From Pseudomonas piscis (GTDB lineage Bacteria; Pseudomonadota; Gammaproteobacteria; Pseudomonadales; Pseudomonadaceae): a DNA stretch of 64,000 bases. Positions 8,484 to 17,351 of this stretch are shown here, piece after piece. Positions within the stretch are counted from its first letter, which is position 1; each line of letters opens with the position of its first letter. Location: contig NZ_WHUV01000004.1 in the NCBI RefSeq assembly GCF_009380155.1, positions 186,001 to 250,000 on the forward strand. The letters are read 5' to 3'. The notes beneath the pieces are model-generated. The model did no database searches. It was given only the letters and a program-made list of their open reading frames with translations, and had not been told where the DNA came from. The translations under genes and the position numbers were made by a program.

Positions 8484-9050
8484 ATGCGTCAGAAACCCAC
8501 CGTACTTGCCCGAGAGATCGTCGCTTCCAGTCGCCTGTTCTGTGTCGAACAGTTGCAACTGCGGTTCGCCAATGGTGCCGAACGTACCTACGAGCGGTTG
8601 GTGGGGCGGGGCGCGGGTTATGGTGCGGTGATGGTCGTGGCGATGCTCGATGCCGAGCACGCGGTGCTGGTGGAGGAATACTGCGGCGGCACCGATGCCT
8701 ACGAGCTGTCCCTGCCCAAGGGCCTGATCGAGCCTGGCGAGGACGTGCTGGCGGCGGCCGAGCGTGAGCTCAAGGAGGAAGCCGGCTTCGGGGCGCGGCA
8801 GCTGGAGCACCTGACCGAGCTGTCGTTGTCCCCGGGCTACATGAGCCAGAAGATCCAGGTGGTGCTGGCCACCGACCTGTACGAAGAGCGCCTGGAGGGC
8901 GATGAACCCGAGCCGATGCGGGTCGACAAGGTCAACCTGCGAGAGTTGTCCGGCCTGGCGCAGAATCCCCAGTTCAGCGAAGGCCGGGCCCTGGCCGCGT
9001 TGTACCTGGCCCGCGACCTGCTGAGCCAGCGCGGGGTCTTTCAAGCATGA
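8484..9050 (+). CDS. nudE: ADP compounds hydrolase NudE
   Basis: A 188-residue Nudix hydrolase. The Nudix box GX5EX7REUXEEXGU is present as GLIEPGEDVLAAAERELKEE followed by AGF, around residues 80-102. NudE enzymes cleave ADP-ribose, NADH and diadenosine polyphosphates to AMP plus a phosphorylated partner. An AAGGAG site lies upstream of the ATG. The stop codon overlaps the start of cysQ (ATGA at 9047-9050), indicating translational coupling with a second nucleotide-salvage enzyme. Confidence 0.9.
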   Translation: MRQKPTVLAREIVASSRLFCVEQLQLRFANGAERTYERLVGRGAGYGAVMVVAMLDAEHAVLVEEYCGGTDAYELSLPKGLIEPGEDVLAAAERELKEEAGFGARQLEHLTELSLSPGYMSQKIQVVLATDLYEERLEGDEPEPMRVDKVNLRELSGLAQNPQFSEGRALAALYLARDLLSQRGVFQA

Positions 9051-9901
9051 GTGAGATACCGATGACGCTTCCCCATCCTTTCCTGGCTCCGGTAATGGAG
9101 TTGGCGCTGCGTGCCGGCGACGCCATCCTGCCGTTCTGGCGCGCCGATGTGGCGGTCGAGCACAAGGCCGACGAATCCCCGGTGACGGCGGCCGACCTGG
9201 CCGCGCACCACCTGATCGTCGCCGGCCTCAAGGCCTTGGCCCCGGACATCCCGGTGCTGTCCGAGGAAGACGCCGACATTCCCCAGGCGACCCGGGCCAG
9301 CTGGCAGCGCTGGTGGCTGGTGGACCCGCTGGACGGCACCAAGGAGTTCATTGCCGGTAGCGAAGAGTTCACCGTCAACATCGCCCTGATCGAGCAGGGG
9401 CGCGTGGTGTTCGGCGTGGTGGCGATGCCCACCAATGGCCGTTGCTACCTGGGTGGCGCCGGCCTGGGTGCCTGGCGTGCCGAGCGTGGCCAGGCGCTGC
9501 AGGCGATCGCCGTACGTGAGCAGCCGGTGGGCCAGGCCTTCACCGTGGTGGCCAGCCGGCGCCATTCGAGCCCGGCGCAAGAACGCCTGCTCGGTGGCTT
9601 GAGCGCTACCCTGGGTGAGCTGCAACTGGCCAACATCGGCAGCTCGTTGAAGTTCTGCCTGCTGGCCGAAGGGACGGCGGATTGTTATCCACGGCTGGCG
9701 CCCACGTCGCAATGGGACACGGCGGCGGCCCAGGGCGTGCTCGAAGGCGCCGGGGGCGAGGTGCTGGATCTTGCCGGCGCGCCGTTCTGTTATCCGCCTC
9801 GGGAGTCGCTGCTCAACGATTTCTTCGTGGCATTGCCCGCCAAGGCCCCTTGGCGGGCCAGGCTGCTGGAACTCTGTGGCGCCCAGGACGGGCAGCGCTG
9901 A
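9047..9901 (+). CDS. cysQ: 3'(2'),5'-bisphosphate nucleotidase CysQ
   Basis: A 284-residue inositol-monophosphatase-fold enzyme that removes the 3' phosphate from PAP (adenosine 3',5'-bisphosphate), a by-product of sulfate assimilation. Metal-binding motifs are LSEEDAD (about 66-72), DPLDGTKEF (about 90-98) and WDTAAAQGVLEGAGG (about 221-235). The ATG overlaps the nudE stop; an internal ATG six codons later (MTLPHPF) is a possible alternative. Length and motifs are typical. A hairpin (9919-9940) lies between it and the convergent thioesterase gene. Confidence 0.9.
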   Translation: MSEIPMTLPHPFLAPVMELALRAGDAILPFWRADVAVEHKADESPVTAADLAAHHLIVAGLKALAPDIPVLSEEDADIPQATRASWQRWWLVDPLDGTKEFIAGSEEFTVNIALIEQGRVVFGVVAMPTNGRCYLGGAGLGAWRAERGQALQAIAVREQPVGQAFTVVASRRHSSPAQERLLGGLSATLGELQLANIGSSLKFCLLAEGTADCYPRLAPTSQWDTAAAQGVLEGAGGEVLDLAGAPFCYPPRESLLNDFFVALPAKAPWRARLLELCGAQDGQR

Positions 9902-9918
9902 TACCACAGGCGAGCCGA

Positions 9919-9940
9919 GCCCCGGGTAAAGTCCCGGGGC
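9919..9940. terminator. Hairpin between convergent cysQ and thioesterase
   Basis: A perfect GC-rich 8-bp stem (GCCCCGGG / CCCGGGGC) with a 6-base loop sits 17 bp past the cysQ stop. No U tract follows, so it may be factor-dependent or only a transcript end stabiliser. Confidence 0.4.
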
Positions 9941-9949
9941 AGGCCGATT

Positions 9950-10405
9950 TCAGCGGTGCAGCACGTACTGGCCGGCGAACAGTACCGCGTCTTCTTCGCT
10001 GCCGGCATTCACCACCTTGGTGTGCAGGGTCAGGCGTGCCCGACCGTAGCGCTGGTACATCGACAGGAATTTCTTCCAGACCTTGTCCTCGGGGGCCGCG
10101 CATATCGCCTGGGCGTCACCGGTGACTGGCAGCGGGTAGCTGATCTGCCCTTCCTGGATGACGATGTGCCCGTCCTCGATTCCCTCCTCCCGCAGCCGCA
10201 GGTGCAGCCAGCCCCAGCCAGCCAGTACCGCGCCGCAATAGAGGCTGCCACCGAACATGGTGCTCTTGTGGTTCACGTTGGCTTCCAGGGGCAATTGCAG
10301 GCGTAGTTGCTGCGCCTGCCAGTCGAGCACCTTCAGGCCCATTTCCCGAGTCAGGGGAATGTCATGGTGGAGGATGGATTCCAGGTATCGACTGTCGCGG
10401 TTCAT
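9950..10405 (-). CDS. Thioesterase-domain protein (YiiD C-terminal type)
   Basis: A 151-residue hotdog-fold protein resembling the C-terminal thioesterase domain of E. coli YiiD. Visible features are NHKSTMFGGSLYCGAVLAGWGWLHLRL, the buried helix of the hotdog, and an alternating beta sheet through the C terminus. It lies 37 bp downstream of dctD on the same strand and could be read through from the dctBD transcript, though a functional link is not evident. Substrate unknown. Confidence 0.7.
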   Translation of the reverse strand: MNRDSRYLESILHHDIPLTREMGLKVLDWQAQQLRLQLPLEANVNHKSTMFGGSLYCGAVLAGWGWLHLRLREEGIEDGHIVIQEGQISYPLPVTGDAQAICAAPEDKVWKKFLSMYQRYGRARLTLHTKVVNAGSEEDAVLFAGQYVLHR

Positions 10406-10442
10406 GCATGGGCCTCGGGGTCGGGAGTTGGCTGGGAGTGGT

Positions 10443-11849
10443 TCATTCCGATTCGTCGCCGGGTTGTCCGGCGCCGCTGTCTGCGAAGTTCAGGCCATGC
10501 TTGCGCAGCTTGTCGTGCAGGGTCTTGCGCGGGATGCCCAAGGCCTCGGCGAGACTGCGCAGCGAGCTGTGGGGCTGGGACATTTCGGCGGCGATCAGCG
10601 ATTTCTCGAAATGCTCGACCTGTTCGCTCAGGCCGCCGCTGATCAGCGGTGCGGTCGCGGCCGGGGCCTGTCCCGGATCGCCGTTGTCCAGGGCCAATTC
10701 CAGGCCCAGGGCGAAGCGCTCGGCGACGTTCTGCAACTCGCGCACGTTGCCCGGCCAGGCGTGGCGCAACAGCAGGGCCCGATGCCCGGGTTGCAGCTCC
10801 TGGGCCGGCAGGCCGTGGCGGCTGCTGGCTTCATCGGCAAAGTGCTGGAACAGCATCAGCACATCCTCGCCGCGCTCGCGCAGTGGCGGAATCCGTAGTG
10901 GCGCCACGTTCAGGCGGTAGTAGAGGTCGGCGCGAAAACGCCCCTGGTCCGCCGCCTGGCGCAGGTCTTCCTTGGTCGCGGCGATGATGCGGATATCCAG
11001 CGGGATCAGTTGGTTGCCGCCCAGGCGCTCCACCACTCGCTCCTGGAGCAGGCGCAGCAGCTTGACCTGGACATCCAGGCTCATGCTTTCGATTTCATCG
11101 AGGAACAGCGTGCCGCCATTGGCGAACTCGAACTTGCCGATGCGCCGCTTCTGCGCGCCGGTGAAAGCTCCAGGTTCGTGGCCGAACAGCTCGCTCTCCA
11201 CCACCGACTCCGCCAGGGCCCCGGCGTTGATCGCGACGAACGGTCCGTTACGTCTTCCTGACAGATCGTGCAGGGCCCGGGCCACTACCTCCTTGCCGGC
11301 CCCGGTTTCGCCGAGGATCAGCACATCGGCGCGGGTCGCCGCCAGGGCGCCGATCTGCTGGCGCAGGCGCAGGATGGAAGCCGACTGTCCCACCAGCCTG
11401 GCGCTCAGTTCCTGGCGATCGCTCAGGGCCAGGCGCAGGCTGCGGTTGTCCAGCACCAGGCGGCGCCAGGCCAGGGCGCGGCGCACGCTGTCCAGCAGGG
11501 CATCGCTGGCGAAGGGTTTTTCCAGGAAGTCGTAGGCCCCGGCGCGCATCGCCTGTACCGCCAGGGGCACGTCGCCATGCCCGGTGATCAGCAGCACTGG
11601 CAGTTCCGGGTCCTGGGCATGCAACTGGCTCAGCAGTTCCATGCCGTCGATGCCGGGCATGCGGATGTCACTGACCACCACCCCCGGCCAATCCCGCTCC
11701 AGGCGCTCGGCCAGGCCCTGGGCCTCGCCCAGGGACAAGACCTTGAGCCCGGCCAGGTCCAGGGTCTGGCTCAAGGCCTGGCGCAGGTGCGGATCGTCGT
11801 CGATCAACACCACTTGCAACTGGGGGTTGAGGCTGTCGGGACGGGTCAT
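10443..11849 (-). CDS. dctD: C4-dicarboxylate response regulator DctD, sigma-54 dependent
   Basis: A 468-residue NtrC-type activator. The receiver domain (1-125) has the phosphoacceptor in VVSDIRMPG (D61) and the KPF lysine around 111. The AAA+ domain has Walker A GETGAGKE (180-187), the GAFTGA loop (227-232) that contacts sigma-54, and LFLDEIE as Walker B. A Fis-type helix-turn-helix ends the protein (SLRSLAEALGIPRKTLHDKL). It would activate sigma-54 promoters of dicarboxylate transporters in response to DctB; no such transporter is in the window. The assignment as DctD rests on the adjacent DctB-like kinase and the conserved rml-dct synteny. Confidence 0.85.
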   Translation of the reverse strand: MTRPDSLNPQLQVVLIDDDPHLRQALSQTLDLAGLKVLSLGEAQGLAERLERDWPGVVVSDIRMPGIDGMELLSQLHAQDPELPVLLITGHGDVPLAVQAMRAGAYDFLEKPFASDALLDSVRRALAWRRLVLDNRSLRLALSDRQELSARLVGQSASILRLRQQIGALAATRADVLILGETGAGKEVVARALHDLSGRRNGPFVAINAGALAESVVESELFGHEPGAFTGAQKRRIGKFEFANGGTLFLDEIESMSLDVQVKLLRLLQERVVERLGGNQLIPLDIRIIAATKEDLRQAADQGRFRADLYYRLNVAPLRIPPLRERGEDVLMLFQHFADEASSRHGLPAQELQPGHRALLLRHAWPGNVRELQNVAERFALGLELALDNGDPGQAPAATAPLISGGLSEQVEHFEKSLIAAEMSQPHSSLRSLAEALGIPRKTLHDKLRKHGLNFADSGAGQPGDESE

Positions 11850-11928
11850 CGGTGGCTTTCCAGATCGTGTCGTGGCCGGCCATGCCAGGCCGGTCCATGG
11901 ATTATCGGCTTGCGGGCTGCGCCGTGTC

Positions 11929-13737
11929 TCATACTCCGCGATCCTCGGACGGCTGCGGGCTGACGCCCGGAGCCCCGGCGCGCAGGCGCAGGGTGATCAG
12001 CGCACCGCCTTCGCGGTGGTTGGCGAACGACAGCTCGCCGCCGAAGGCCCGCATCAGGGTGTCGCAGATCGCCAGTCCGAGCCCCAGGCCCTGGGTGCGC
12101 GTCTTGGTGGTGTAGAACGGTTCGCCAGCACGGCCCAGGGCTTCCATGCAGAAGCCCGGGCCGTTATCGCGAATGCACAGGTTGACGCCCGTGGCGGTGG
12201 ATTCGGCACTCAGCCACAGTTTGCGCGGCGGGCCTTTTTCGGTGAGGGCATCCAGGGCGTTGGCCAGCAGGTTGCCCAGCACCTGGCGCAGGCGGGTTTC
12301 CCCGGCTTGGACCCACAGGGTAGCGGCCGGCAGGTCGCGGATCAGCTCCACATCCATGGCCCGGCGCCGCTTGGCCAGCAGGGCCAGGGCATCGTCCAGG
12401 GCCGGCTGCAGGGCGACGCTCTCCGGTGCGTGGTGATCGCGCCGGGCAAAGGCCCGCAGGTGGGTGATGATCGAGGCCATGCGCCCGGTCAGTTCGCTGA
12501 TCAGCTTGAGGTTGCCCCGGGCGTCGTCGGTGCGTTGATGATCCAGCAGCACCTCGGCGTTCTCCGCGTAGCTGCGGATCGCCGCCAGGGGCTGGTTGAG
12601 TTCGTGGCTGATACTGGCGGACATGGTGCCTAGTGCCGAGAGCTTGCCGGCCTGGACCAGATCGTCCTGGGCGCGCACCAGATCCTGCTGGGCGTTCTCA
12701 CGCTCCAGCACTTCCTGTTTCAGGCGTCGGTTGAGGTTTTCCAGGTCGCTGGTGCGTTCGGCCACGCGCATCTCCAGCTCGCGCCGCGCCTTGCCTTCGA
12801 AGGCGATCCGTTCCAGGTAGTGCCGGCGCCGCTGCATCATCAGCCCGAGCAGCAGCATCAGCACCAGCAGCGCGGCGGCGCCCACCGCCACCACGGTTCG
12901 TACTGGACGGTCGATGAGCGTGCGCGGGGCGAGGATGCTGACGCTCCAGCCGGTCTCCTCGATCTGTTGGGTCTGGGTCAGCCAGGCATCGGGATTGAGG
13001 TTCAGTGGGCGCGGGTCGCGGGTCGGGTAGGGCTGGATGGCGATGATCGCCTGGTGTTCCTGCTCGCTCAGGGTCCGGGTCGCGCGAAAGCGCCATTCCT
13101 GGCGCGAGGTCAGGATCACCACGCCATTGTGGTCGGTCACCAGCAACTGCTCCGGGGTCTTGCCCCAGAGTCTCTCGGTGTGGTCCAGGTCCACCTTGAC
13201 CACCAGCACGCCGAGCATGCGCTCGCCGTCGCGCACCGCGGCGGCGAAGAAATAGCCACGTTTGGCCGAGGTGGTGCCCAGGCCGAAGAAGCGCCCCAGG
13301 CGCCCGGCCATGGCTTCGCTGAAATAGGGGCGGAAGGCGAAGTTGCGCCCGACGAAGCTGTCGTGCTTGTCCCAGTTGGAGGCCGCCAGGGTATTGCCGC
13401 TGGTGTCCATCAGGTACATGACCTCGGCACCGGTCTGGGCGCTGATGTTCTTCAGCAGGCGGTTGGCGTTGCCTTGGGTCACGCCATCGTCCGGGGCGCC
13501 CAGTACCGCCCGTAGTGCGGGCAGGTCGCCGAGGATCTGCGGCAGCACCTCGTAGCGGTGCAGGGTGCCCAGCAGGTTGGCCACGTACAGGTCCAGGGTC
13601 TGGCGATTCTGCCCGGCCAGCTCATTGCGGTAGTAGCGTTCCGCCAGGTGCTGCAGCGGCCACAGCAGTGGAGCCAGGCACAGCGCCAGCAGGGCCAGGC
13701 TGCGCCAGCGGGGACGACGGGGAAGGGGTGGGGTCAT
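11929..13737 (-). CDS. dctB: C4-dicarboxylate sensor histidine kinase DctB
   Basis: A 602-residue membrane kinase. A first transmembrane helix (about 12-32, LALLALCLAPLLWPL) and a second near 290-312 (AVGAAALLVLMLLLGLMM) flank a periplasmic double-Cache-like sensor (TLHRYEVLPQI, VMYLMDTSGNTLAASNW). A cytoplasmic coiled coil leads to the H-box SASISHELNQPLAAIRSYAEN and an ATPase domain with N, G1 (DNGPGF) and GLGLGLAIC boxes. It phosphorylates DctD, encoded 79 bp downstream. I chose ATG 13737 (MTPPLPRR); the open frame continues to 13788 and would overlap rmlD. The 34-bp gap after rmlD allows read-through from the rml operon. Confidence 0.85.
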   Translation of the reverse strand: MTPPLPRRPRWRSLALLALCLAPLLWPLQHLAERYYRNELAGQNRQTLDLYVANLLGTLHRYEVLPQILGDLPALRAVLGAPDDGVTQGNANRLLKNISAQTGAEVMYLMDTSGNTLAASNWDKHDSFVGRNFAFRPYFSEAMAGRLGRFFGLGTTSAKRGYFFAAAVRDGERMLGVLVVKVDLDHTERLWGKTPEQLLVTDHNGVVILTSRQEWRFRATRTLSEQEHQAIIAIQPYPTRDPRPLNLNPDAWLTQTQQIEETGWSVSILAPRTLIDRPVRTVVAVGAAALLVLMLLLGLMMQRRRHYLERIAFEGKARRELEMRVAERTSDLENLNRRLKQEVLERENAQQDLVRAQDDLVQAGKLSALGTMSASISHELNQPLAAIRSYAENAEVLLDHQRTDDARGNLKLISELTGRMASIITHLRAFARRDHHAPESVALQPALDDALALLAKRRRAMDVELIRDLPAATLWVQAGETRLRQVLGNLLANALDALTEKGPPRKLWLSAESTATGVNLCIRDNGPGFCMEALGRAGEPFYTTKTRTQGLGLGLAICDTLMRAFGGELSFANHREGGALITLRLRAGAPGVSPQPSEDRGV

Positions 13738-13771
13738 GGGAACGGCGCTTGTGGTTACAGGCGCATTATGC

Positions 13772-14653
13772 CTAGCCCTGCTCGGCAAGACACTCGCGCA
13801 ATGCGGTGTGCCAGTCCGGCTGGATCACGCCCCACTCCCGCTCCAGGCGGCTGCAGTCCAGGCGCGAGTTCAGCGGTCGTGGCGCCGGGGTCGGATAGGC
13901 GCTGGAGGGAATGGCCTCCAGTACCGCGCAAGGCTTGTCCATGGCCAACAACTGCTCGCCGATGGCCTGGGCAAAGCCGAACCAGGACGTCTCGCCATGG
14001 GCGGTCAGGTGGTAGGTGCCCCAGGCTCCGGGGTTTCCTGCCTGCCAGCGCTCGATCAGGGCCCGGGTGCTATTGGCGATGGTGCCGGCCCAGGTCGGGG
14101 CGCCGACCTGGTCGGCTACCACGCGCAGTTCCGGGCGCTCCTGCAGCAGGCGCTGCATGGTCAGCAGGAAGTTCTTGCCATGGCTGGAATAGACCCAGCT
14201 GGTGCGCAGGATCAGGTGCTGGCCCTGTACCAGGTTGATGGCCCGTTCGCCGGCCAGCTTGCTCTGGCCATAGACGCTCAGCGGATGGGGCTCGTCTTCT
14301 TCGATGTAAGGGCTGCCCTTGCTGCCGTCGAACACATAGTCGGTGGAATAGTGGATCAACGGGATGCCCAGCTCGAAGGCCTCCTGGGCGAAGATCCCGG
14401 GCGCGGTGGCGTTGATCGCGTAGGCCAGTTCTGCCTCGCTTTCGGCCTGGTCGACCGCGGTGTGGGCGGCGGCGTTGATGATCAGGTCGGGGCGCAGCGT
14501 GCGCACCTGCTGGCGGATCTGCTCCGGATGGCTCAGGTCCAGCTGGTCGCGACCCGGGACCAGCAGTTCGCCCAGGTCGCCCAGGCGCTTCTGCAGTTCG
14601 CGGGAAACCTGGCCGTGCTGGCCGCTGATGAGGATCTTCAGTGGAGTGTTCAT
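13772..14653 (-). CDS. rfbD: dTDP-4-dehydrorhamnose reductase RmlD
   Basis: A 293-residue SDR-type enzyme that reduces dTDP-4-dehydro-L-rhamnose to dTDP-L-rhamnose, the last step of the pathway. The N-terminal nucleotide-binding motif is GQHGQVS (residues 11-17), NAAAHTAVDQAE follows, and the catalytic Tyr-Lys pair is in YGQSK near residue 128. The start overlaps the rmlC stop (ATGA at 14650-14653). It is the last gene of this rml operon, whereas in P. aeruginosa rmlD is second. Confidence 0.92.
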   Translation of the reverse strand: MNTPLKILISGQHGQVSRELQKRLGDLGELLVPGRDQLDLSHPEQIRQQVRTLRPDLIINAAAHTAVDQAESEAELAYAINATAPGIFAQEAFELGIPLIHYSTDYVFDGSKGSPYIEEDEPHPLSVYGQSKLAGERAINLVQGQHLILRTSWVYSSHGKNFLLTMQRLLQERPELRVVADQVGAPTWAGTIANSTRALIERWQAGNPGAWGTYHLTAHGETSWFGFAQAIGEQLLAMDKPCAVLEAIPSSAYPTPAPRPLNSRLDCSRLEREWGVIQPDWHTALRECLAEQG

Positions 14654-15195
14654 GGGAACAGGTCGGCCTCAGTCAACAGGCTTCCTGCCTGGTCCTTGGC
14701 GGAGAGTTGCGGGGGCTCGCGGAGCTCCCAGCCGATGGCCAGCGTCGGGTCGTCCCAGCGGATACTGCGCTCTGCCGATGGCGTGTAGTAGTCGGTGGTC
14801 TTGTAGAGGAATTCGGCGAAATCGCTTAGCACCACGAAACCATGGGCGAAACCCTCGGGTACCCACAGCTGGCGGTGATTGGCCGCCGACAGGCGTACCG
14901 CCACCCACTGGCCGAAGTGCGGTGAGCTGCGACGGATATCGACGGCGACGTCGAGCACTTCGCCCTGGGTCACGCGCACCAGTTTGCCCTGGGTGTTCTG
15001 CAACTGGTAATGCAGGCCGCGCAGCACGCCCTTCTGCGAGCGCGAGTGGTTGTCCTGGACGAACTGAACGTCCAGTCCGGTCGCTTCGGCGAAGACCTTG
15101 GCATTGAAGCTTTCGTAGAAGAAACCGCGTTCGTCGCCGAATACCTTGGGCTCGATGATCAGCACGCCGGGCAGTTCGGTGGCAATGACCTTCAT
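14650..15195 (-). CDS. rfbC: dTDP-4-dehydrorhamnose 3,5-epimerase RmlC
   Basis: A 181-residue cupin that epimerises C3 and C5 of dTDP-4-dehydro-6-deoxyglucose. Family landmarks are ERGFFYESFNAKVF, FVQDNHSRSQKGVLRGLHYQ (catalytic His in the HY segment), VAVDIRRSSPHFG and VPEGFAHGFVVLSD. Length is normal. Both ends overlap neighbours by 4 bp, showing translational coupling to rmlA and rmlD. Confidence 0.93.
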   Translation of the reverse strand: MKVIATELPGVLIIEPKVFGDERGFFYESFNAKVFAEATGLDVQFVQDNHSRSQKGVLRGLHYQLQNTQGKLVRVTQGEVLDVAVDIRRSSPHFGQWVAVRLSAANHRQLWVPEGFAHGFVVLSDFAEFLYKTTDYYTPSAERSIRWDDPTLAIGWELREPPQLSAKDQAGSLLTEADLFP

Positions 15196-16067
15196 TGGTT
15201 TTCTCCAGCCAGGGTGAACAGGTACTGGCCGTAGCCGGTCTTGCCGAAATAGGCCGCGCGCTCGAGCAGATGCTCGCGGCTGATCCAGCGGTTTTCGTAG
15301 GCGATCTCTTCCAGGCAGGCGACCTTCAGGCCCTGGCGGTGCTCGATGGTCTGCACGTATTGCGAGGCTTCCAGCAGGCTGTCGTGGGTACCGGTATCGA
15401 GCCAGGCGAACCCACGGCCGAAGCGCTCCACATGCAGGTCGCCGCGCTTGAGATAGGCGTTGTTGACGTCGGTGATCTCCAGCTCGCCCCGTGGCGAAGG
15501 CTTGACCTGCTTGGCGATCTGCACCACGTCGTTGTCATAGAAGTACAGGCCGGTGACGGCATAGCTGGACTTGGGTTTCTTGGGCTTTTCCTCGATGGAC
15601 AGGGCCCGTCCTTCTTTGTCGAAGTCGATGACTCCGAATCGCTCGGGATCCTTGACCCAGTAGCCGAACACCGTGGCGCCGCTGGAGCGCTTGGCGGCCG
15701 TGCGCAATTGCTCGCCGAAATACTGGCCGTGGAAGATGTTGTCGCCCAGGATCAGGCACACCGGGTCATCGCCGATGAACTGCTCGCCGATCAGGAAGGC
15801 CTGGGCCAGGCCGTCTGGCGAAGGCTGCTCGGCGTAGCTGAAGCGCACGCCGAACTGGCTGCCGTCGCCCAGCAGGTTGCGGTACTGAGGCAGGTCCTGG
15901 GGAGTGGAGATGATCAGGATGTCCTGGATACCAGCCAGCATCAGCACCGAGATCGGGTAGTAGATCATCGGCTTGTCATAGATCGGCAGCAGCTGCTTGG
16001 AAACGCCGAGGGTGATGGGGTGTAGACGGGTGCCGGACCCGCCTGCCAATACGATGCCCTTGATCAT
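15192..16067 (-). CDS. rfbA: Glucose-1-phosphate thymidylyltransferase RmlA
   Basis: A 291-residue nucleotidyltransferase that makes dTDP-glucose from dTTP and glucose-1-phosphate, the entry step to dTDP-rhamnose. The N-terminal signature is GIVLAGGSGTRLHP with KQLLPIYDKPMIYYP; VCLILGDNIFHG and EEKPKKPKSSYAVTGLYFYD are also present. I placed the start at 16067 (MIKGIVLAGG), overlapping the rmlB stop by ATGA; the open frame extends further to 16163 but inside rmlB. The dTDP-rhamnose product inhibits this enzyme in known relatives. Confidence 0.93.
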   Translation of the reverse strand: MIKGIVLAGGSGTRLHPITLGVSKQLLPIYDKPMIYYPISVLMLAGIQDILIISTPQDLPQYRNLLGDGSQFGVRFSYAEQPSPDGLAQAFLIGEQFIGDDPVCLILGDNIFHGQYFGEQLRTAAKRSSGATVFGYWVKDPERFGVIDFDKEGRALSIEEKPKKPKSSYAVTGLYFYDNDVVQIAKQVKPSPRGELEITDVNNAYLKRGDLHVERFGRGFAWLDTGTHDSLLEASQYVQTIEHRQGLKVACLEEIAYENRWISREHLLERAAYFGKTGYGQYLFTLAGENQ

Positions 16068-17146
16068 GCAATCAGATCCTTGATGTCGGTGGAGCCCAGG
16101 CGTTCGCCCTGGTAGCTGCCGTCTTGTACCCGACGGCACCATTCGAGGTTTTCCAGATACCACTGCACAGTCTTGCGCAGCCCACTGGTAAAGGTCTCCT
16201 CGGGCACCCAGCCCAGTTCGCGTTCGATCTTGCCGGCGTCGATGGCATAGCGCAGATCGTGACCGGGACGGTCCTGGACGAAGGTGATCAGGTCGGCGTA
16301 GTGGCCCACGCCCTCGGGTTTGTGTGGGGCCAGCTCTTCCAGCAGGCTGCAGATGCCGCGCACCACGTCGATGTTCTTCTGTTCGTTATGACCGCCGATA
16401 TTGTAGGTCTCGCCCACCACGCCTTCGGTAACCACCTTGAACAGAGCCCGGGCATGATCCTCGACGTACAGCCAGTCCCGTACTTGCAGGCCATTGCCAT
16501 AGACCGGTAGTGGTTTGCCCGCCAGTGCATTGAGGATCACCAACGGGATCAGCTTCTCGGGGAAGTGGAACGGGCCATAGTTGTTGGAGCAGTTGGTGAT
16601 CAGGACCGGCAGGCCGTAGGTGCGCTGCCAGGCGCGGACCAGGTGGTCGGACGCGGCCTTGCTCGCGGAATAGGGCGAACTGGGGGCATAGGGCGTGGTT
16701 TCGGTGAACAGGTCGTCGACGCCATGCAGGTCGCCGTAGACCTCGTCGGTGGAGATGTGGTGGAAACGGAAGGCGGCTTTTTCCGCTTCGGGCAACCGGT
16801 GCCAATAGGCGCGGGTCGCTTCCAGCAGGCTGTAGGTGCCGACGATGTTGGTCTGGATGAAGTCCGACGGTCCGTCGATGGAGCGGTCCACGTGGGACTC
16901 GGCTGCCAGGTGCATGATGGCGTGGGGCTGGAAGCGGGCCAGCACGGCACTGACGGTGGCCTGGTCGACGATGTCGGCCTTGACGAATTCATAGCGGCTG
17001 TTGCTGGCGATGCTATGCAGCGATTCCAGGTTGCCCGCATAGGTCAGCTTGTCCAGGTTCAGGACTTCATGTTCCGTGTGCCGGATCAGGTGGCGGACCA
17101 GGGCCGAGCCGATAAAGCCGGCTCCGCCGGTGACAAGAATGCGCAT
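16064..17146 (-). CDS. rfbB: dTDP-glucose 4,6-dehydratase RmlB
   Basis: A 360-residue extended SDR that converts dTDP-glucose to dTDP-4-dehydro-6-deoxyglucose. The NAD-binding motif is VTGGAGFIGS at the N terminus, HLAAESHVDRSI is present, the catalytic region includes STDEVYGDLHG, and YSASKAASDHLVRAW holds the Tyr-Lys pair. The start at 17146 (MRILVTGG) matches relatives; ten more in-frame codons lie upstream. It is the first gene of the operon B-A-C-D, with its promoter in the 205-bp gap shared with the divergent fusion gene at 17352. Confidence 0.93.
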   Translation of the reverse strand: MRILVTGGAGFIGSALVRHLIRHTEHEVLNLDKLTYAGNLESLHSIASNSRYEFVKADIVDQATVSAVLARFQPHAIMHLAAESHVDRSIDGPSDFIQTNIVGTYSLLEATRAYWHRLPEAEKAAFRFHHISTDEVYGDLHGVDDLFTETTPYAPSSPYSASKAASDHLVRAWQRTYGLPVLITNCSNNYGPFHFPEKLIPLVILNALAGKPLPVYGNGLQVRDWLYVEDHARALFKVVTEGVVGETYNIGGHNEQKNIDVVRGICSLLEELAPHKPEGVGHYADLITFVQDRPGHDLRYAIDAGKIERELGWVPEETFTSGLRKTVQWYLENLEWCRRVQDGSYQGERLGSTDIKDLIA

Positions 17147-17351
17147 GTGTAAGGGCCTGTGTCCTTGAAAGATCATTTACTGCGGAAAATGCAGCATAGC
17201 TTGTCGGCACGAAGCCCGTGGTGCAATAGGGCGCTGCCCATCGATTACATCCCTGGCGCGTTGAATATCCCGGGGACGCGGTCGGAACCAACGTCCGCTC
17301 GACGGACCGGGGGTTGCGCAACGCCCCGGCCAGTGGCGATATAGGCGGCCA

